Notes: a model not told the origin generated them from the letters alone. 17,259 nucleotides of DNA from Thermoprotei archaeon (GCA_003661825.1 QMWW01000008.1:1-17259); one strand, 5' to 3'; counted from the first letter of the stretch, positions 1 to 7,530 are shown. Program-made: numbers and translations.

Positions 1-1029
1 GGACTCGAGCTTATACCAATAGTTACCTTAACGAGAAATGACTGGAACACGTATTTCGAGCTACTAAGAGAACAGGCTAACTGGTTTGCAAGAGCTTATA
101 AGTACTTTAGCGAGAAGTACGATTGGGATCTATTCTTTATGCAGCTCCACATATTCGATGCTCTAAACCACTTTCTCCTAAGAAAACTATGTCCAGAAAG
201 CCCTGATTACAGCGAGGAAGAGGCTAGACGTGTTTGGAGGATCTATGAGGAAACGTTGAAAATAACCGATGACCTGGTAGGCAAACTCTTAGACCTAAGC
301 GGGGAAAACGTAAATCTAGTGGTGGTTTCCGATCACGGTGCACTCCCTACATGGAAGCTAGTGTGGCCAGGTACGGTGCTTATGGAGCGAGGTCTTCTAC
401 GATTCAAGGAGGTTAATGGTAAACTCGAAATCGACTGGGAAAACACAAAGGCTTTTCCCTGGGTTATGGACGTATGGGTGAATTTGAAGGGCAAGTTCCC
501 GCATGGAATAGTAGATGAAAGTGAGTATGAAAAGGTAGTAGAGGAAATAGTTGACGCTTTATACTCGCTCCGTGATCCCGAAACTGGTGAGAGAATCATT
601 GCAACGGTTGTAACTAAGAAAGAAGGCATGTTCTTCGGGCTTTCCGGCAAGTATGTTGCAGATGTCTATTACTTCTTCAAACCTCCTTACACGGATATAG
701 ATGTACATAGGCATAAGATCCTCGAATTACCGTTGAGTGAGATCAAGAAACTCTCGGGAGTACAACGCAGTAAGACCATAGCAGCGCATGACCACTATCT
801 TCCAAATGAAAAAATGGGGGTATTTTCTAATGCCGCGGTGCTGTTAATGCATGGTCCTAACATAAAAAAAGCCTCTGTTGAGAAACCAGTGTATACTATC
901 GATCTTGTGCCTACTCTATGCTTCCTACATGGTATTCCGTTTCCCGCACAATGCGAAGGAAAAGTACTTTTCGAGGTAATTAGTAACCTAGAGAGTAAAC
1001 AAAACCGAAAACCGGGAGAAGCGGGGTGA
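1..1029 (+). CDS. Alkaline-phosphatase-superfamily phosphodiesterase (5' partial)
   Basis: The frame is open from base 1, so the true start lies left of the window; 342 codons are visible and the ATG at 139 is internal. Family features seen: a segment reading DLFFMQLHIFDALNHF just before and after base 139, the metal-site motif VSDHG near 325-340, a late HDHY near 787, and a C-terminal block GPNIKK...YTIDLVPTLCFLHGIPFP ending in a GKVLFE-type tail. This pattern is typical of the type I phosphodiesterase/nucleotide pyrophosphatase group, metal-dependent enzymes that cleave phosphoesters or phosphodiesters. The substrate cannot be read from the sequence. The stop codon lies inside the Shine-Dalgarno site of the SIS gene, so the two are probably co-transcribed and translationally coupled. 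A link to sugar-phosphate metabolism is inferred from that neighbour. Confidence 0.85.
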   Translation, partial: GLELIPIVTLTRNDWNTYFELLREQANWFARAYKYFSEKYDWDLFFMQLHIFDALNHFLLRKLCPESPDYSEEEARRVWRIYEETLKITDDLVGKLLDLSGENVNLVVVSDHGALPTWKLVWPGTVLMERGLLRFKEVNGKLEIDWENTKAFPWVMDVWVNLKGKFPHGIVDESEYEKVVEEIVDALYSLRDPETGERIIATVVTKKEGMFFGLSGKYVADVYYFFKPPYTDIDVHRHKILELPLSEIKKLSGVQRSKTIAAHDHYLPNEKMGVFSNAAVLLMHGPNIKKASVEKPVYTIDLVPTLCFLHGIPFPAQCEGKVLFEVISNLESKQNRKPGEAG

Positions 1030-1034
1030 GCGAC

Positions 1035-1778
1035 ATGGACTACATCGTAGAGTACTTGGAGAGGATAAAGTCTATTCTTGATACTGTAGTTAGAGAGGAG
1101 AAGAGGAACATAGAGAGGGCTGCAGAGGTTTTTGCTGATACGATAGAGAGGAGAAAAGCTATCCACTTCTTTGCGACAGGTCATACCCAGGTAACAGTTA
1201 TAGACGTATTTAATAGAGGGGGAGAGTTATACGCTTATAACGGTATACTAGATCCGGCTCTTTCCGTCGTCAACGGCGCGCTAAGAACAACCTTTGTAGA
1301 GAGACTACACGGCTATGCCGAAACAGTAGCTAAGTATTACGATCTAAAGGAGGGAGAGACAATAGTGATCATATCTAATTCCGGAATAAATGCTGTGCCT
1401 ATAGAAATGGCTATGGAAGCTAAAAAGAGGGGTTTAACCACCATAGGCGTTACATCGGTATCCTGGTCTAAATCAATGCCATCTCGCCACTCTTCCGGTA
1501 AAAAGCTCTACGAGCTAGTAGACATAGTTATCGACAATCACATACCGATAGGAGATGCCATTATAGAAATCCCGGGAATGTATCCTAAAGTAGCGCCTGT
1601 GTCGAACATTATAAACTGCACTATCCTGCACATGATATCGATAAAAACCTGCGAGATCCTCCTTAAACGGGGAATCGAGCCACCTGTAAGAATAATCCAT
1701 AACGTAAAAGGCGGGTTTGAGTATAACTTAAAGCTAGCGGAGAAATGGCCTGAGTACAAGCACTTTAAGCACAGGTAG
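1035..1778 (+). CDS. SIS-domain phosphosugar-binding protein (COG4821/UPF0309-like)
   Basis: About 247 residues. It matches the bacterial family of SIS proteins described as uncharacterised phosphosugar-binding proteins. Motifs, numbered from the upstream GTG at 1026: FFATGHTQ (48-55), which contacts the sugar phosphate in SIS folds; ISNSGINAVP (116-125); and SRHSSGK (153-159). SIS domains bind or isomerise phosphosugars; the reaction here is unknown. I chose ATG 1035 because GGGGTGAG at 1023-1030 is a strong Shine-Dalgarno site five bases before it. The GTG at 1026 would give nine more bases of coding sequence and overlap the upstream stop as GTGA. It is the middle gene of a likely operon, with the IIB-like gene 14 bases downstream. 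Cytosolic; no signal or membrane segment. Confidence 0.88.
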   Translation: MDYIVEYLERIKSILDTVVREEKRNIERAAEVFADTIERRKAIHFFATGHTQVTVIDVFNRGGELYAYNGILDPALSVVNGALRTTFVERLHGYAETVAKYYDLKEGETIVIISNSGINAVPIEMAMEAKKRGLTTIGVTSVSWSKSMPSRHSSGKKLYELVDIVIDNHIPIGDAIIEIPGMYPKVAPVSNIINCTILHMISIKTCEILLKRGIEPPVRIIHNVKGGFEYNLKLAEKWPEYKHFKHR

Positions 1779-1792
1779 AGGGGATAAGAGAT

Positions 1793-2086
1793 TTGGGAAA
1801 GCCTCTCAAGATAATCTGTATTTGTGGTTTAGGAATAGGGAGTAGCTTCATACTAGCTGAAACGGTACGTAGGGCAGTAGAAGCTCTTGGACTACAAGCT
1901 AGGATCGAGGTATCTGATTATAGTACAGCCGCCCTCCAAGATGCAGATATATACGTAACTAATGTTAGCTTCTATGAGAAAATAAAGCAACAAAAACCCG
2001 GAGCTAGAATAATAGTGGTCCAGGATTACACAGATCACAAGTATATAGCAGACGAGCTAAGCAAGATCTTGGAAAGAGAAAAGTAA
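1793..2086 (+). CDS. PTS system IIB-like protein, ascorbate/galactitol type
   Basis: A 97-residue protein, the usual length of a free-standing IIB domain. It opens with a beta strand and the loop C-GLGIGSS (Cys11 to Ser18). In UlaB/SgcB/GatB-type IIB proteins this loop holds the cysteine that accepts phosphate from IIA and passes it to the incoming sugar. The remainder alternates strands and helices: DADIYVTN, then a second-half strand ARIIVVQD. The start is TTG at 1793, supported by GAGGGGAT at 1778-1785 with a seven-base spacer. PTS proteins are uncommon in Archaea and rare in Crenarchaeota, so this small gene is notable. No IIA or IIC gene is visible; they may lie upstream of the window. 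Without them it may act as a regulator or be a remnant. Fold assignment is firm, transport role is not. Confidence 0.8.
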   Translation: MGKPLKIICICGLGIGSSFILAETVRRAVEALGLQARIEVSDYSTAALQDADIYVTNVSFYEKIKQQKPGARIIVVQDYTDHKYIADELSKILEREK

Positions 2087-2184
2087 TCCCAGCGATCTAT
2101 CTAAACTTAGGATTAGGGTAATATGGGCTTGAAGAATTGATAGGAGCACGGTCTAACCTCTTCTCCTAGTACTGTAACCAGTGG

Positions 2185-2204
2185 TATAGTCTAATACTTT
2201 TTAG
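2185..2204 (+). promoter_or_regulatory. Candidate promoter of the broken nitroreductase gene
   Basis: The 129-base gap between the IIB-like gene and the GTG at 2216 holds an AT-rich run, TATAGTCTAATACTTTTTAG, ending about a dozen bases before the start. It could serve as an archaeal TATA element for a short-leader transcript. No Shine-Dalgarno site is convincing. I see no clear terminator for the upstream operon in this gap. Confidence 0.25.
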
Positions 2205-2215
2205 GTAGATGTACC

Positions 2216-2856
2216 GTGATTAAGGGCTCTGTACTAGATTTAGCTAAGAGAAGGCGTAGTATTCGTAAGTTTAGAGCAGAGCCTGTACCGCTAGAAGATA
2301 TAGTTTATGCTGTAGAGACTGCTTTAGAGGCTCCTTCGGGAGCTAATAGGCAACCGTGGAGGTTTGTACTCATCAGCGATCCCGGCTTGAAGTCTATGAT
2401 TAGGAGGATATGCGAGGCTAGCGAGAAGAAGTTGCATAGTTCGCCTGGTTTGCCAGCTGGTTTAGAGAATGGCTTGCTGAGAGAGGCATTACTTGGAAGA
2501 AGGAGTTCTTAGCAACGGCTCCGTACTTACTGGCCGTGCTAACGGATACTAGGCAACCCTATTGGAGGGAGAGTACGTGGCTGGCTATAGGCTACCTACT
2601 GCTAGCTCTTGAGGAGAAGGGTCTAGCATCGCTTACCTATACGTCGCCAAATCCTAGAGCGGTGGCAGATCTACTTAAAGCTCCTAAACGCTACTCTCTA
2701 GAAGCCATAATACCTATTGGAGAACCTGGAGAGGATAAAGAAAAAGAACCCCACCACAGTTTATCAGGGGTTCTATACCATAACGTATTTGGTGAGAGCT
2801 TGCCGTGGGATCTCACCAGTACATATAGTAGTAGTACTCGGCAGGACTTGGTATAG
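2216..2856 (+). pseudogene. Nitroreductase-family gene with a one-base frameshift
   Basis: Two frames together make one nitroreductase. Bases 2216-2512 encode the N-terminal half, with the FMN-binding motifs KRRRSIRKF (11-19) and APSGANRQPW (39-48). The reading then fails after about residue 77 and stops at 2510-2512. From about 2446 the +1 frame carries the continuation: WFREWLAERGITWKKEF, then a typical C-terminal half ending near 2805. Losing one base around CCTGG (2444-2448), for example CCTTGG to CCTGG, explains the break; the repaired protein would be about 213 residues. The tail runs 44 bases antisense into the 3' end of the glutamine synthetase gene, adding about 15 unlikely residues, so the natural stop may be lost too. 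It is either a young pseudogene or a sequencing error. Nitroreductases are FMN-dependent NAD(P)H oxidoreductases; the substrate is unknown. Confidence 0.82.
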
Positions 2857-4144
2857 CCTGTAATTCGCGTGCCTCCCTACGCTTCACCTCTATATAGGAC
2901 TCTAGAAGTTCCCTACTATACACTGGCTTCAGGTACTCATGATCCGCTTCCAGCTCATCGAGTGCTTCGTCGAGGCTCCGTGGAAGTCGCCTATATCCCA
3001 GCTCTCTTAGCTCCTTCTCACTATAGTGGTAAGCGTTCTTATTAAGCGGTAGTGGAGGCTCGATCTTCTTCTTAATGCCGTCAATACCAGCTAGTACCAT
3101 AGCTGGTATAGCTAGGTAGGGGTTAGCCATAGGATCTGGGGGTCTATACTCTATCCTAAAGACCCGCTCCTCCCTAATATCCGGTATCCTTATCGATACG
3201 CTCCTATTCCCAACACCCCATGCCAGAACGGTGGGTGCTTCGTACCCGAGTATTAGTCTACGGTAGCTGTTAACGGTAGGCGATACTATTGCTGAAAGGC
3301 TTCTACCATGCTCTATCAACCCTCCTATAAAATACCTTGCTAGCTGGCTCACCCCGTACTCGTCACTAGTATCTACGAAGAGATTGACTCCACCTCTCCA
3401 GAGGCTTACGTGTATATGCATACCTGAGCCATTATCGCCTACAAGGGGTTTAGGCAGGAATACCGCTGTGAATCCCTCCTTTTCTGCGACATTCTTAGAG
3501 GCTAGTTTAACCCATACAGCGGCGTCACAAGACTCTACTATTTCTCTATGAGTAATAGCTACTTCTACCTGACCACTACTGGCTACTTCGTGGTGGCTTT
3601 TAACAACTCTATACCCAATGGACTCGATTGCTTCAATTATTCTACGCCTAACCCTCCTGATCTCGTCAACGGGCTCTACTACCTGGTATCCTCTCTTAGG
3701 CGGTAGTAAGTACCTACTAGAACTTGTCTCGGGAGCGCTTATCTCGAGCACTTGCTTAGTATAGCCTATCTCTACGTTAAGCCCTCGGAACAGGAAAAAC
3801 TCGTACTCTACCCCTATATATGCTATATACCTTAGGCTCTCCACGAAATCTTCAGCTTTCTCCGCTACAAGCCTTGGATCTTTAACGTATCTCTCGCCGC
3901 TAGTATAGTGTATTGACGCTATACCAGCACTAACCTCTTGGCTCCACGGCAGGCTCTTCAACCTATTCGCTGGAAGCATTAACTTGAGATCGCTTCTCTC
4001 TATCTCTTCAAACCCGTAGACACTGCTTGCATCGAACAGCGCTGAGTACTCTTTAGCCCCGTTCACATAGGGCCTCTCGACGCCACGGAGTACTCCGGCT
4101 AGGTCGAGGTATAGTAGGAATACGCGACGCCTAGCATGCTCCAT
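2813..4144 (-). CDS. glnA: Glutamine synthetase, type I
   Basis: About 443 residues, the usual size for GSI. It makes glutamine from glutamate, ammonia and ATP in the cytosol. Active-site blocks, numbered from the upstream GTG at 4153: FDASSVYGF (40-48) of the N-terminal beta-grasp domain; GVEYEFFLF (114-122) with metal-binding glutamates; SHHEVASSGQVEVAI (186-200); KPLVGDNGSGMHIHVS (235-250), which binds ATP and metal; NSYRRLILGYEAP (295-307); NRSVSIRIP (316-324); and RIEYRPPDPMANPYL (333-347). I see no missing catalytic residue. The first 35 residues diverge from the family. ATG 4144 is preferred because GGTGGGGAT lies directly before it; GTG 4153 is the alternative. Family members acting on gamma-glutamyl amines share these motifs, so glutamine synthesis is likely but not proven. 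It faces an Lrp-family gene across 95 bases, which suggests nitrogen-responsive control. Confidence 0.93.
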   Translation of the reverse strand: MEHARRRVFLLYLDLAGVLRGVERPYVNGAKEYSALFDASSVYGFEEIERSDLKLMLPANRLKSLPWSQEVSAGIASIHYTSGERYVKDPRLVAEKAEDFVESLRYIAYIGVEYEFFLFRGLNVEIGYTKQVLEISAPETSSSRYLLPPKRGYQVVEPVDEIRRVRRRIIEAIESIGYRVVKSHHEVASSGQVEVAITHREIVESCDAAVWVKLASKNVAEKEGFTAVFLPKPLVGDNGSGMHIHVSLWRGGVNLFVDTSDEYGVSQLARYFIGGLIEHGRSLSAIVSPTVNSYRRLILGYEAPTVLAWGVGNRSVSIRIPDIREERVFRIEYRPPDPMANPYLAIPAMVLAGIDGIKKKIEPPLPLNKNAYHYSEKELRELGYRRLPRSLDEALDELEADHEYLKPVYSRELLESYIEVKRREARELQAIPSPAEYYYYMYW

Positions 4145-4145
4145 T

Positions 4146-4154
4146 ATCCCCACC
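4146..4154 (-). promoter_or_regulatory. Ribosome binding site that decides the glnA start
   Basis: On the minus strand GGTGGGGAT ends one base before ATG 4144, with the GGTG core six bases away. It overlaps the alternative GTG codon at 4153, which has no comparable upstream site, so the ATG is the more credible start. Confidence 0.55.
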
Positions 4155-4189
4155 CTGTTAAATACGTCATTTAGACTATTATCCGAATC

Positions 4190-4197
4190 TTATTTAA
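4190..4197. promoter_or_regulatory. Shared AT element between divergent glnA and Lrp genes
   Basis: TTATTTAA reads as a TATA-like box on the plus strand (for the Lrp gene) and as TTAAATAA on the minus strand (for glnA). It sits about 43 bases before the GTG at 4240 and about 46 before the ATG at 4144, almost exactly midway. Transcription starting about 25 bases away would give leaders of about 20-25 bases on both sides, and the glnA leader would carry its Shine-Dalgarno site. Confidence 0.4.
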
Positions 4198-4239
4198 GGT
4201 ATACAATACATGAAGCCGTAAACTGTACAGAAAGGCCAT

Positions 4240-4713
4240 GTGGGTAATTGGGTATTGTCCATTAGCGACCCAATAGACCCCCTAGATAGAGCTATCTTGA
4301 GAGAACTAGTCAGGAATGCCCGAATCAGTCTACGAGAACTAGCTAGAAAGCTCAATTCTCCATCGTCTACTCTACACGATAGGATCAAGAGGCTTGTTAA
4401 GCGAGGAGTAATAGCTAGGTTCACAGTACTAGTAGATGAAGCAAAGCTTGGCTATCAGGTTAAAGCCTTGATCCTGATAAATGCTGATGGTAAGCACATA
4501 GTTGAGGTGGAGAAGGAAATAGCTGAACACCCCAACGTGCAGATCGTGCTAGATATCACCGGAGAGTTCGATATTGCAGTCATAGCTGTGTTTAGGAGCA
4601 TATCGGAGCTCGACCGCTTCGTGAAAAGTCTGCTCAAAAACCCGTATGTAAGGCAGACTAGAACCAGCGTGGTATTCCGAGTAGTAAAGCAAGAGCTGAG
4701 CCTACCGCTATAG
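4240..4713 (+). CDS. Lrp/AsnC-family transcriptional regulator
   Basis: 157 residues, typical for the family. The N-terminal winged helix-turn-helix (about 13-60) contains DPLDRAILRELVRNARISLR, then a recognition helix near PSSTLHDRIKRLVKRGVI. The RAM/AsnC ligand-binding domain follows (about 72-150), with TGEFDIAVIA (107-116) and a closing RTSVVFRVVK strand. These proteins bind amino acids and assemble as multimers on promoter DNA. Divergent placement beside glutamine synthetase makes that gene and its own promoter the likely targets; this is inference from position. The start is GTG 4240; an ATG at 4238 is out of frame, and TTG 4255 is a shorter alternative. The upstream AAAGG (4231-4235) is only a weak Shine-Dalgarno site. 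Confidence 0.92.
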   Translation: MGNWVLSISDPIDPLDRAILRELVRNARISLRELARKLNSPSSTLHDRIKRLVKRGVIARFTVLVDEAKLGYQVKALILINADGKHIVEVEKEIAEHPNVQIVLDITGEFDIAVIAVFRSISELDRFVKSLLKNPYVRQTRTSVVFRVVKQELSLPL

Positions 4714-4758
4714 CTTATCTCGTAGATGCAGAAGAAATAGAGAGGAGCATGTATTTAT

Positions 4759-4777
4759 AAAAACTACTATAGTTTTT
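4759..4777. terminator. Candidate bidirectional terminator
   Basis: AAAAACTA, CTA, TAGTTTTT forms a perfect 8-bp inverted repeat with a three-base loop, ending in five T residues on either strand. It lies between the convergent Lrp and nitroreductase genes and includes the stop codon of the latter (4767-4769). Archaeal termination depends mainly on U-runs, so the T-tracts matter more than the hairpin. The position fits stopping both transcripts. Confidence 0.5.
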
Positions 4778-5324
4778 CTCCATATTTGTTGAGGAATAGG
4801 ATTTCGTCTAGAGGCTTTCTATGCTTAGGCTCTGGTTTTTCATCTGGATAGCCTAGTGCTAGGAGAGCTATTGGTACGTAGTTCTCCGGCAGACCGACTA
4901 TTTTCCTTGCCTCATCCACTACTCTAAGGGTGTTAAGCCATACAGTGCCTAAGCCCAGAGCGTGTGCTGCAAGCATTATGTACATCGCTGCGTTAGCGCA
5001 GTCGACATGGTATGTCACGGGGGAAGTCTTCTCGTCACACGCCACCAATATTCCTAGAGGAGCTTCTTTTAGCGGCCAAGCCCATTTGTGGAGTTCTGCT
5101 AGCTTATCCTTAACCTCTCCCTCTACTACGATGAATACCCAGGGCTGTCTGTTTCCAGCGCTTGGTGCATACCTTGTAGTATCTATTATTTTCTTGACCA
5201 AGTCTATTGGTACCTTATCGGGTTTATACCGCCTAATACTCCTTCTGCTCCGAATGAATTCTAGAAGCTCCTCCGGACTACACCGAGCTGACCCTTCCAA
5301 AGCTAAGACCCCTCTACCTGTCAA
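4767..5324 (-). CDS. Nitroreductase-family FMN oxidoreductase
   Basis: An intact protein of 185 residues from the farthest start. It binds FMN and uses NAD(P)H to reduce an unknown substrate. Seen: the FMN phosphate motif SRRSIRRY (26-33), APSAGNRQPW (53-62), the helix NAAMYIMLAAHALGLGTVW (111-129) at the dimer interface, and the C-terminal strand and loop ALGYP (156-160) followed by HRKPLDEI (168-175). Length and motif order match small single-domain nitroreductases. The start is uncertain: TTG 5324 is the farthest, but GTTATA at 5326-5331 on the minus strand looks like a TATA box, which would place transcription near TTG 5300 and favour a leaderless start there. It is only distantly similar to the broken nitroreductase at 2216, so they are not a recent duplication. 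Confidence 0.9.
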   Translation of the reverse strand: MTGRGVLALEGSARCSPEELLEFIRSRRSIRRYKPDKVPIDLVKKIIDTTRYAPSAGNRQPWVFIVVEGEVKDKLAELHKWAWPLKEAPLGILVACDEKTSPVTYHVDCANAAMYIMLAAHALGLGTVWLNTLRVVDEARKIVGLPENYVPIALLALGYPDEKPEPKHRKPLDEILFLNKYGEKL

Positions 5325-5333
5325 GGTATAACT
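5325..5333 (-). promoter_or_regulatory. Candidate TATA box of the intact nitroreductase
   Basis: On the minus strand AGTTATACC lies immediately before TTG 5324 and about 25-30 bases before TTG 5300. The spacing fits a leaderless transcript starting at the second TTG. Confidence 0.35.
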
Positions 5334-5399
5334 ATCTAGCTCGGTGGAAAAAAATTATTACGGGTTCTCCATCGTATGGCAGACGATAAGGGTAGTAAC

Positions 5400-5408
5400 T
5401 TATTATAT
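5400..5408 (+). promoter_or_regulatory. Candidate promoter of the MoxR-DUF58 operon
   Basis: TTATTATAT lies 51 bases before the ATG at 5459. Initiation about 25 bases downstream would leave a leader of some 26 bases that includes GAGG at 5449-5452. A second candidate, TGTATAAG at 5421-5428, would give an almost leaderless mRNA. The divergent nitroreductase shares this 134-base gap. Confidence 0.35.
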
Positions 5409-5458
5409 CCGGATACGCTCTGTATAAGAATGTAGAGCATAGTTGTCGAGGAATAGCG

Positions 5459-6394
5459 ATGACTTTGTTCAAAGTGATCAGAGACAAGCTGATCTCGTCC
5501 GGGCTCCTCATAGAGAAGGAGAGGGAGATCAAGCTAATAGTGTCTTGTCTACTTGCACGTGGCCATGCTCTCCTAGAAGGTGTTCCAGGCGTCGCTAAGA
5601 CTTCTATGGCTAAAGCTGTTGCTAAGCTCTTAGACCTAGACTTTAGGCGTATACAGATGACGCCTGACCTCATACCTCTGGACATAATAGGGTTCTACAT
5701 ATACGACCAGTATAGTGGGGAGTTTAGGCTTAGAAGAGGCCCTATATTCACTAACATTCTGCTGGCCGACGAGATAAACAGGGCTTCTCCACGTACACAG
5801 TCAGCTCTATTAGAAGCTATGCAGGAGAGACAAGTGACTATTGAGGGTAGTACGTTTAAGCTAGAGGAGCCATTCATGGTGATAGCTACTCAGAACCCGA
5901 TAGAAATGGAGGGTACGTTTCCACTACCGGAAGCACAGCTCGATAGATTTTTGGTAAAGATCGAGACCGGGTACCCCAGTAAAGAGGGTTTCCGCGACCT
6001 CATCAAGAGAGTAGATGAGATCGAATCCGCTATCGAAGGGCTTAAACCAGTAGTCTCGAGAGCAGACGTTCTCAAAGCAATTGAAGAGGTAAAGAGTATT
6101 CGAGTAGACGACTCAATAATAGACTACATAGCGCAGATAGTTGAAGCAACTAGGGAGCACATAGCTGTACGATTAGGCGGTTCTCCCCGTGCAGGAATAG
6201 CTATGCTTAGACTAGCTAGAGCATGGGCCTACCTCGAGGGTAGGAACTACGTTATACCAGATGATGTTAAAGCAGTGGCCCTACCAGTCCTCGTTCACAG
6301 GATCATACTGAGGCCTGAATACGAGATAGAGGGTGTTACAGCCGCTAAGGCGGTTGGCGAGGTTCTAGCTAGAGTACCGGTGCCTAAGCCATGA
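5459..6394 (+). CDS. MoxR-family AAA+ ATPase
   Basis: 311 residues, the standard size. Walker A GVPGVAKT (41-48), Walker B LLADE (101-105) followed by the typical INRASPRTQSALLEAMQE, sensor 1 ATQNP (143-147), the arginine-finger region EAQLDRFL (158-165) and sensor 2 GGSPRAG (240-246) are all present. MoxR proteins are ATP-driven chaperone-like machines that activate or assemble partner proteins, often von Willebrand A or DUF58 proteins encoded nearby. Here a DUF58 gene closes the same operon. The start is ATG 5459 with GAGG just upstream. The stop overlaps the next ATG as ATGA. The client in this organism is unknown. Confidence 0.95.
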   Translation: MTLFKVIRDKLISSGLLIEKEREIKLIVSCLLARGHALLEGVPGVAKTSMAKAVAKLLDLDFRRIQMTPDLIPLDIIGFYIYDQYSGEFRLRRGPIFTNILLADEINRASPRTQSALLEAMQERQVTIEGSTFKLEEPFMVIATQNPIEMEGTFPLPEAQLDRFLVKIETGYPSKEGFRDLIKRVDEIESAIEGLKPVVSRADVLKAIEEVKSIRVDDSIIDYIAQIVEATREHIAVRLGGSPRAGIAMLRLARAWAYLEGRNYVIPDDVKAVALPVLVHRIILRPEYEIEGVTAAKAVGEVLARVPVPKP

Positions 6395-7530
6395 AGGAGT
6401 TTCTCGCGGTTATGCTGGTAGCGGTTCTTGCTTTATCTCTAGCTTCTCCTACTGTTACCTCCCTAACTAATCAGCTACGACATACTCCTGGATTCCCGGA
6501 ATCCGCTGAGCTACAGCTCGAAGACATAGTTAAGGACCTAGTGTCTATTCTATCTAGCGAGACATGGTCTTCTATACAGTCTAACCCAGAGAAGCGGCAG
6601 AGAGTAGTAGATGCTATTCAAAGCCTGGCTGATAGCGGAGTACTGGAGAGCGGAGAAGCAGAAGCCCTGAGCCAGGTAGTTAGAGGAGGAGATGCAGAAG
6701 CGCTTCTAGAGTACGTTAAGAACCCAGAGCTTAGAAGCATCCTAGAAGAGCTTCTCTCAATGTATTGTTCCGAGGGATACGTATCCTGGGATATACTGCA
6801 AGCTGTTGTAAACCGCTTACAAGCAATGTACGCTAGCGGGGCGATCAGTGAGGAAGACTACCTCTTGGCGTCAGAGATCCTGAGAAGGATAGCCGAAGCA
6901 TCCGGCGACGTAGACCTAGCCAGATCGCTTGATAAAGAGCTGGTAAAAACCATTACCGAGCTAGTCACGGGAGAGTACAGAGACTTTATAGAGAAGTTCA
7001 TGCCCAAAACAGGTAGTGTGCCAGGAGCTTCGCTAATAGGCGGTTCAACGCTAGAACAGAGCATTGGACAAGCAGGCATAGGATTACCGTCAGCGTCTCT
7101 TCCAAGTGCATCAATATCTCCTTCTATGCCTATAAGCCTAGAAACCCTGGTTCCAATACTGGTAGCGCTAGTCGTAGTCGCTATCGTGGGACTACTTGCT
7201 CCGAGGCTCTACCCGTATGCCGCTAAAGCACTTATGCGCGTAAGGGCTAGGAAGGCAGTAATAATAACTGATATTAGGGATCTTCCGGAACCCATTAGGC
7301 TTTACTGGGGTTCTGTTGCAATGGTAGCTGTTGCCACGGGGGTAGCAAAGCAAGACACAGAAACGCATAGAGAGTACTACTACGTAGTTAGGGAAAAACT
7401 AGGACCTCTCTCCGACGCCTTTAGGAAAATAACAACTGTATACGAAGTAGCGAGATTTGGTGGAAAAGCTACGCAAGAGCTCGTCGAGAAAGCTAGGAGG
7501 GAGTATCGTAGACTGGTGAGTTCTCTGTGA
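6391..7530 (+). CDS. Secreted/membrane protein with DUF4129-like C-terminus
   Basis: 379 residues in four parts. Residues 1-20 form a signal peptide or membrane anchor (KEFLAVMLVAVLALSLAS). Residues 40-205 are a helical, acidic, probably extracellular domain. Residues 208-248 are a Ser/Pro/Gly-rich linker. Residues 251-270 are a membrane helix (TLVPILVALVVVAIVGLLA). The cytoplasmic end (303-379) has the look of DUF4129: YWGSVAMVAVATGV, TETHREYY (323-330), then a helix ending YEVARFGG (351-358). DUF4129 proteins often occur beside MoxR and DUF58 genes, so a role as membrane partner of that machine is reasonable. The extracellular domain is not recognised. It overlaps both neighbours by four bases. 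Confidence 0.8.
   Translation: MKEFLAVMLVAVLALSLASPTVTSLTNQLRHTPGFPESAELQLEDIVKDLVSILSSETWSSIQSNPEKRQRVVDAIQSLADSGVLESGEAEALSQVVRGGDAEALLEYVKNPELRSILEELLSMYCSEGYVSWDILQAVVNRLQAMYASGAISEEDYLLASEILRRIAEASGDVDLARSLDKELVKTITELVTGEYRDFIEKFMPKTGSVPGASLIGGSTLEQSIGQAGIGLPSASLPSASISPSMPISLETLVPILVALVVVAIVGLLAPRLYPYAAKALMRVRARKAVIITDIRDLPEPIRLYWGSVAMVAVATGVAKQDTETHREYYYVVREKLGPLSDAFRKITTVYEVARFGGKATQELVEKARREYRRLVSSL

Noticed and set aside
795..1184. Minus-strand 129-codon frame across the phosphodiesterase-SIS junction
   Set aside because: It is antisense to two well-supported coding regions and has no protein-family character.
2430..2520. Programmed frameshift in the nitroreductase gene
   Set aside because: No slippery X XXY YYZ heptamer, pseudoknot-like repeat or in-frame stop close to the shift. 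A one-base deletion explains it more simply.
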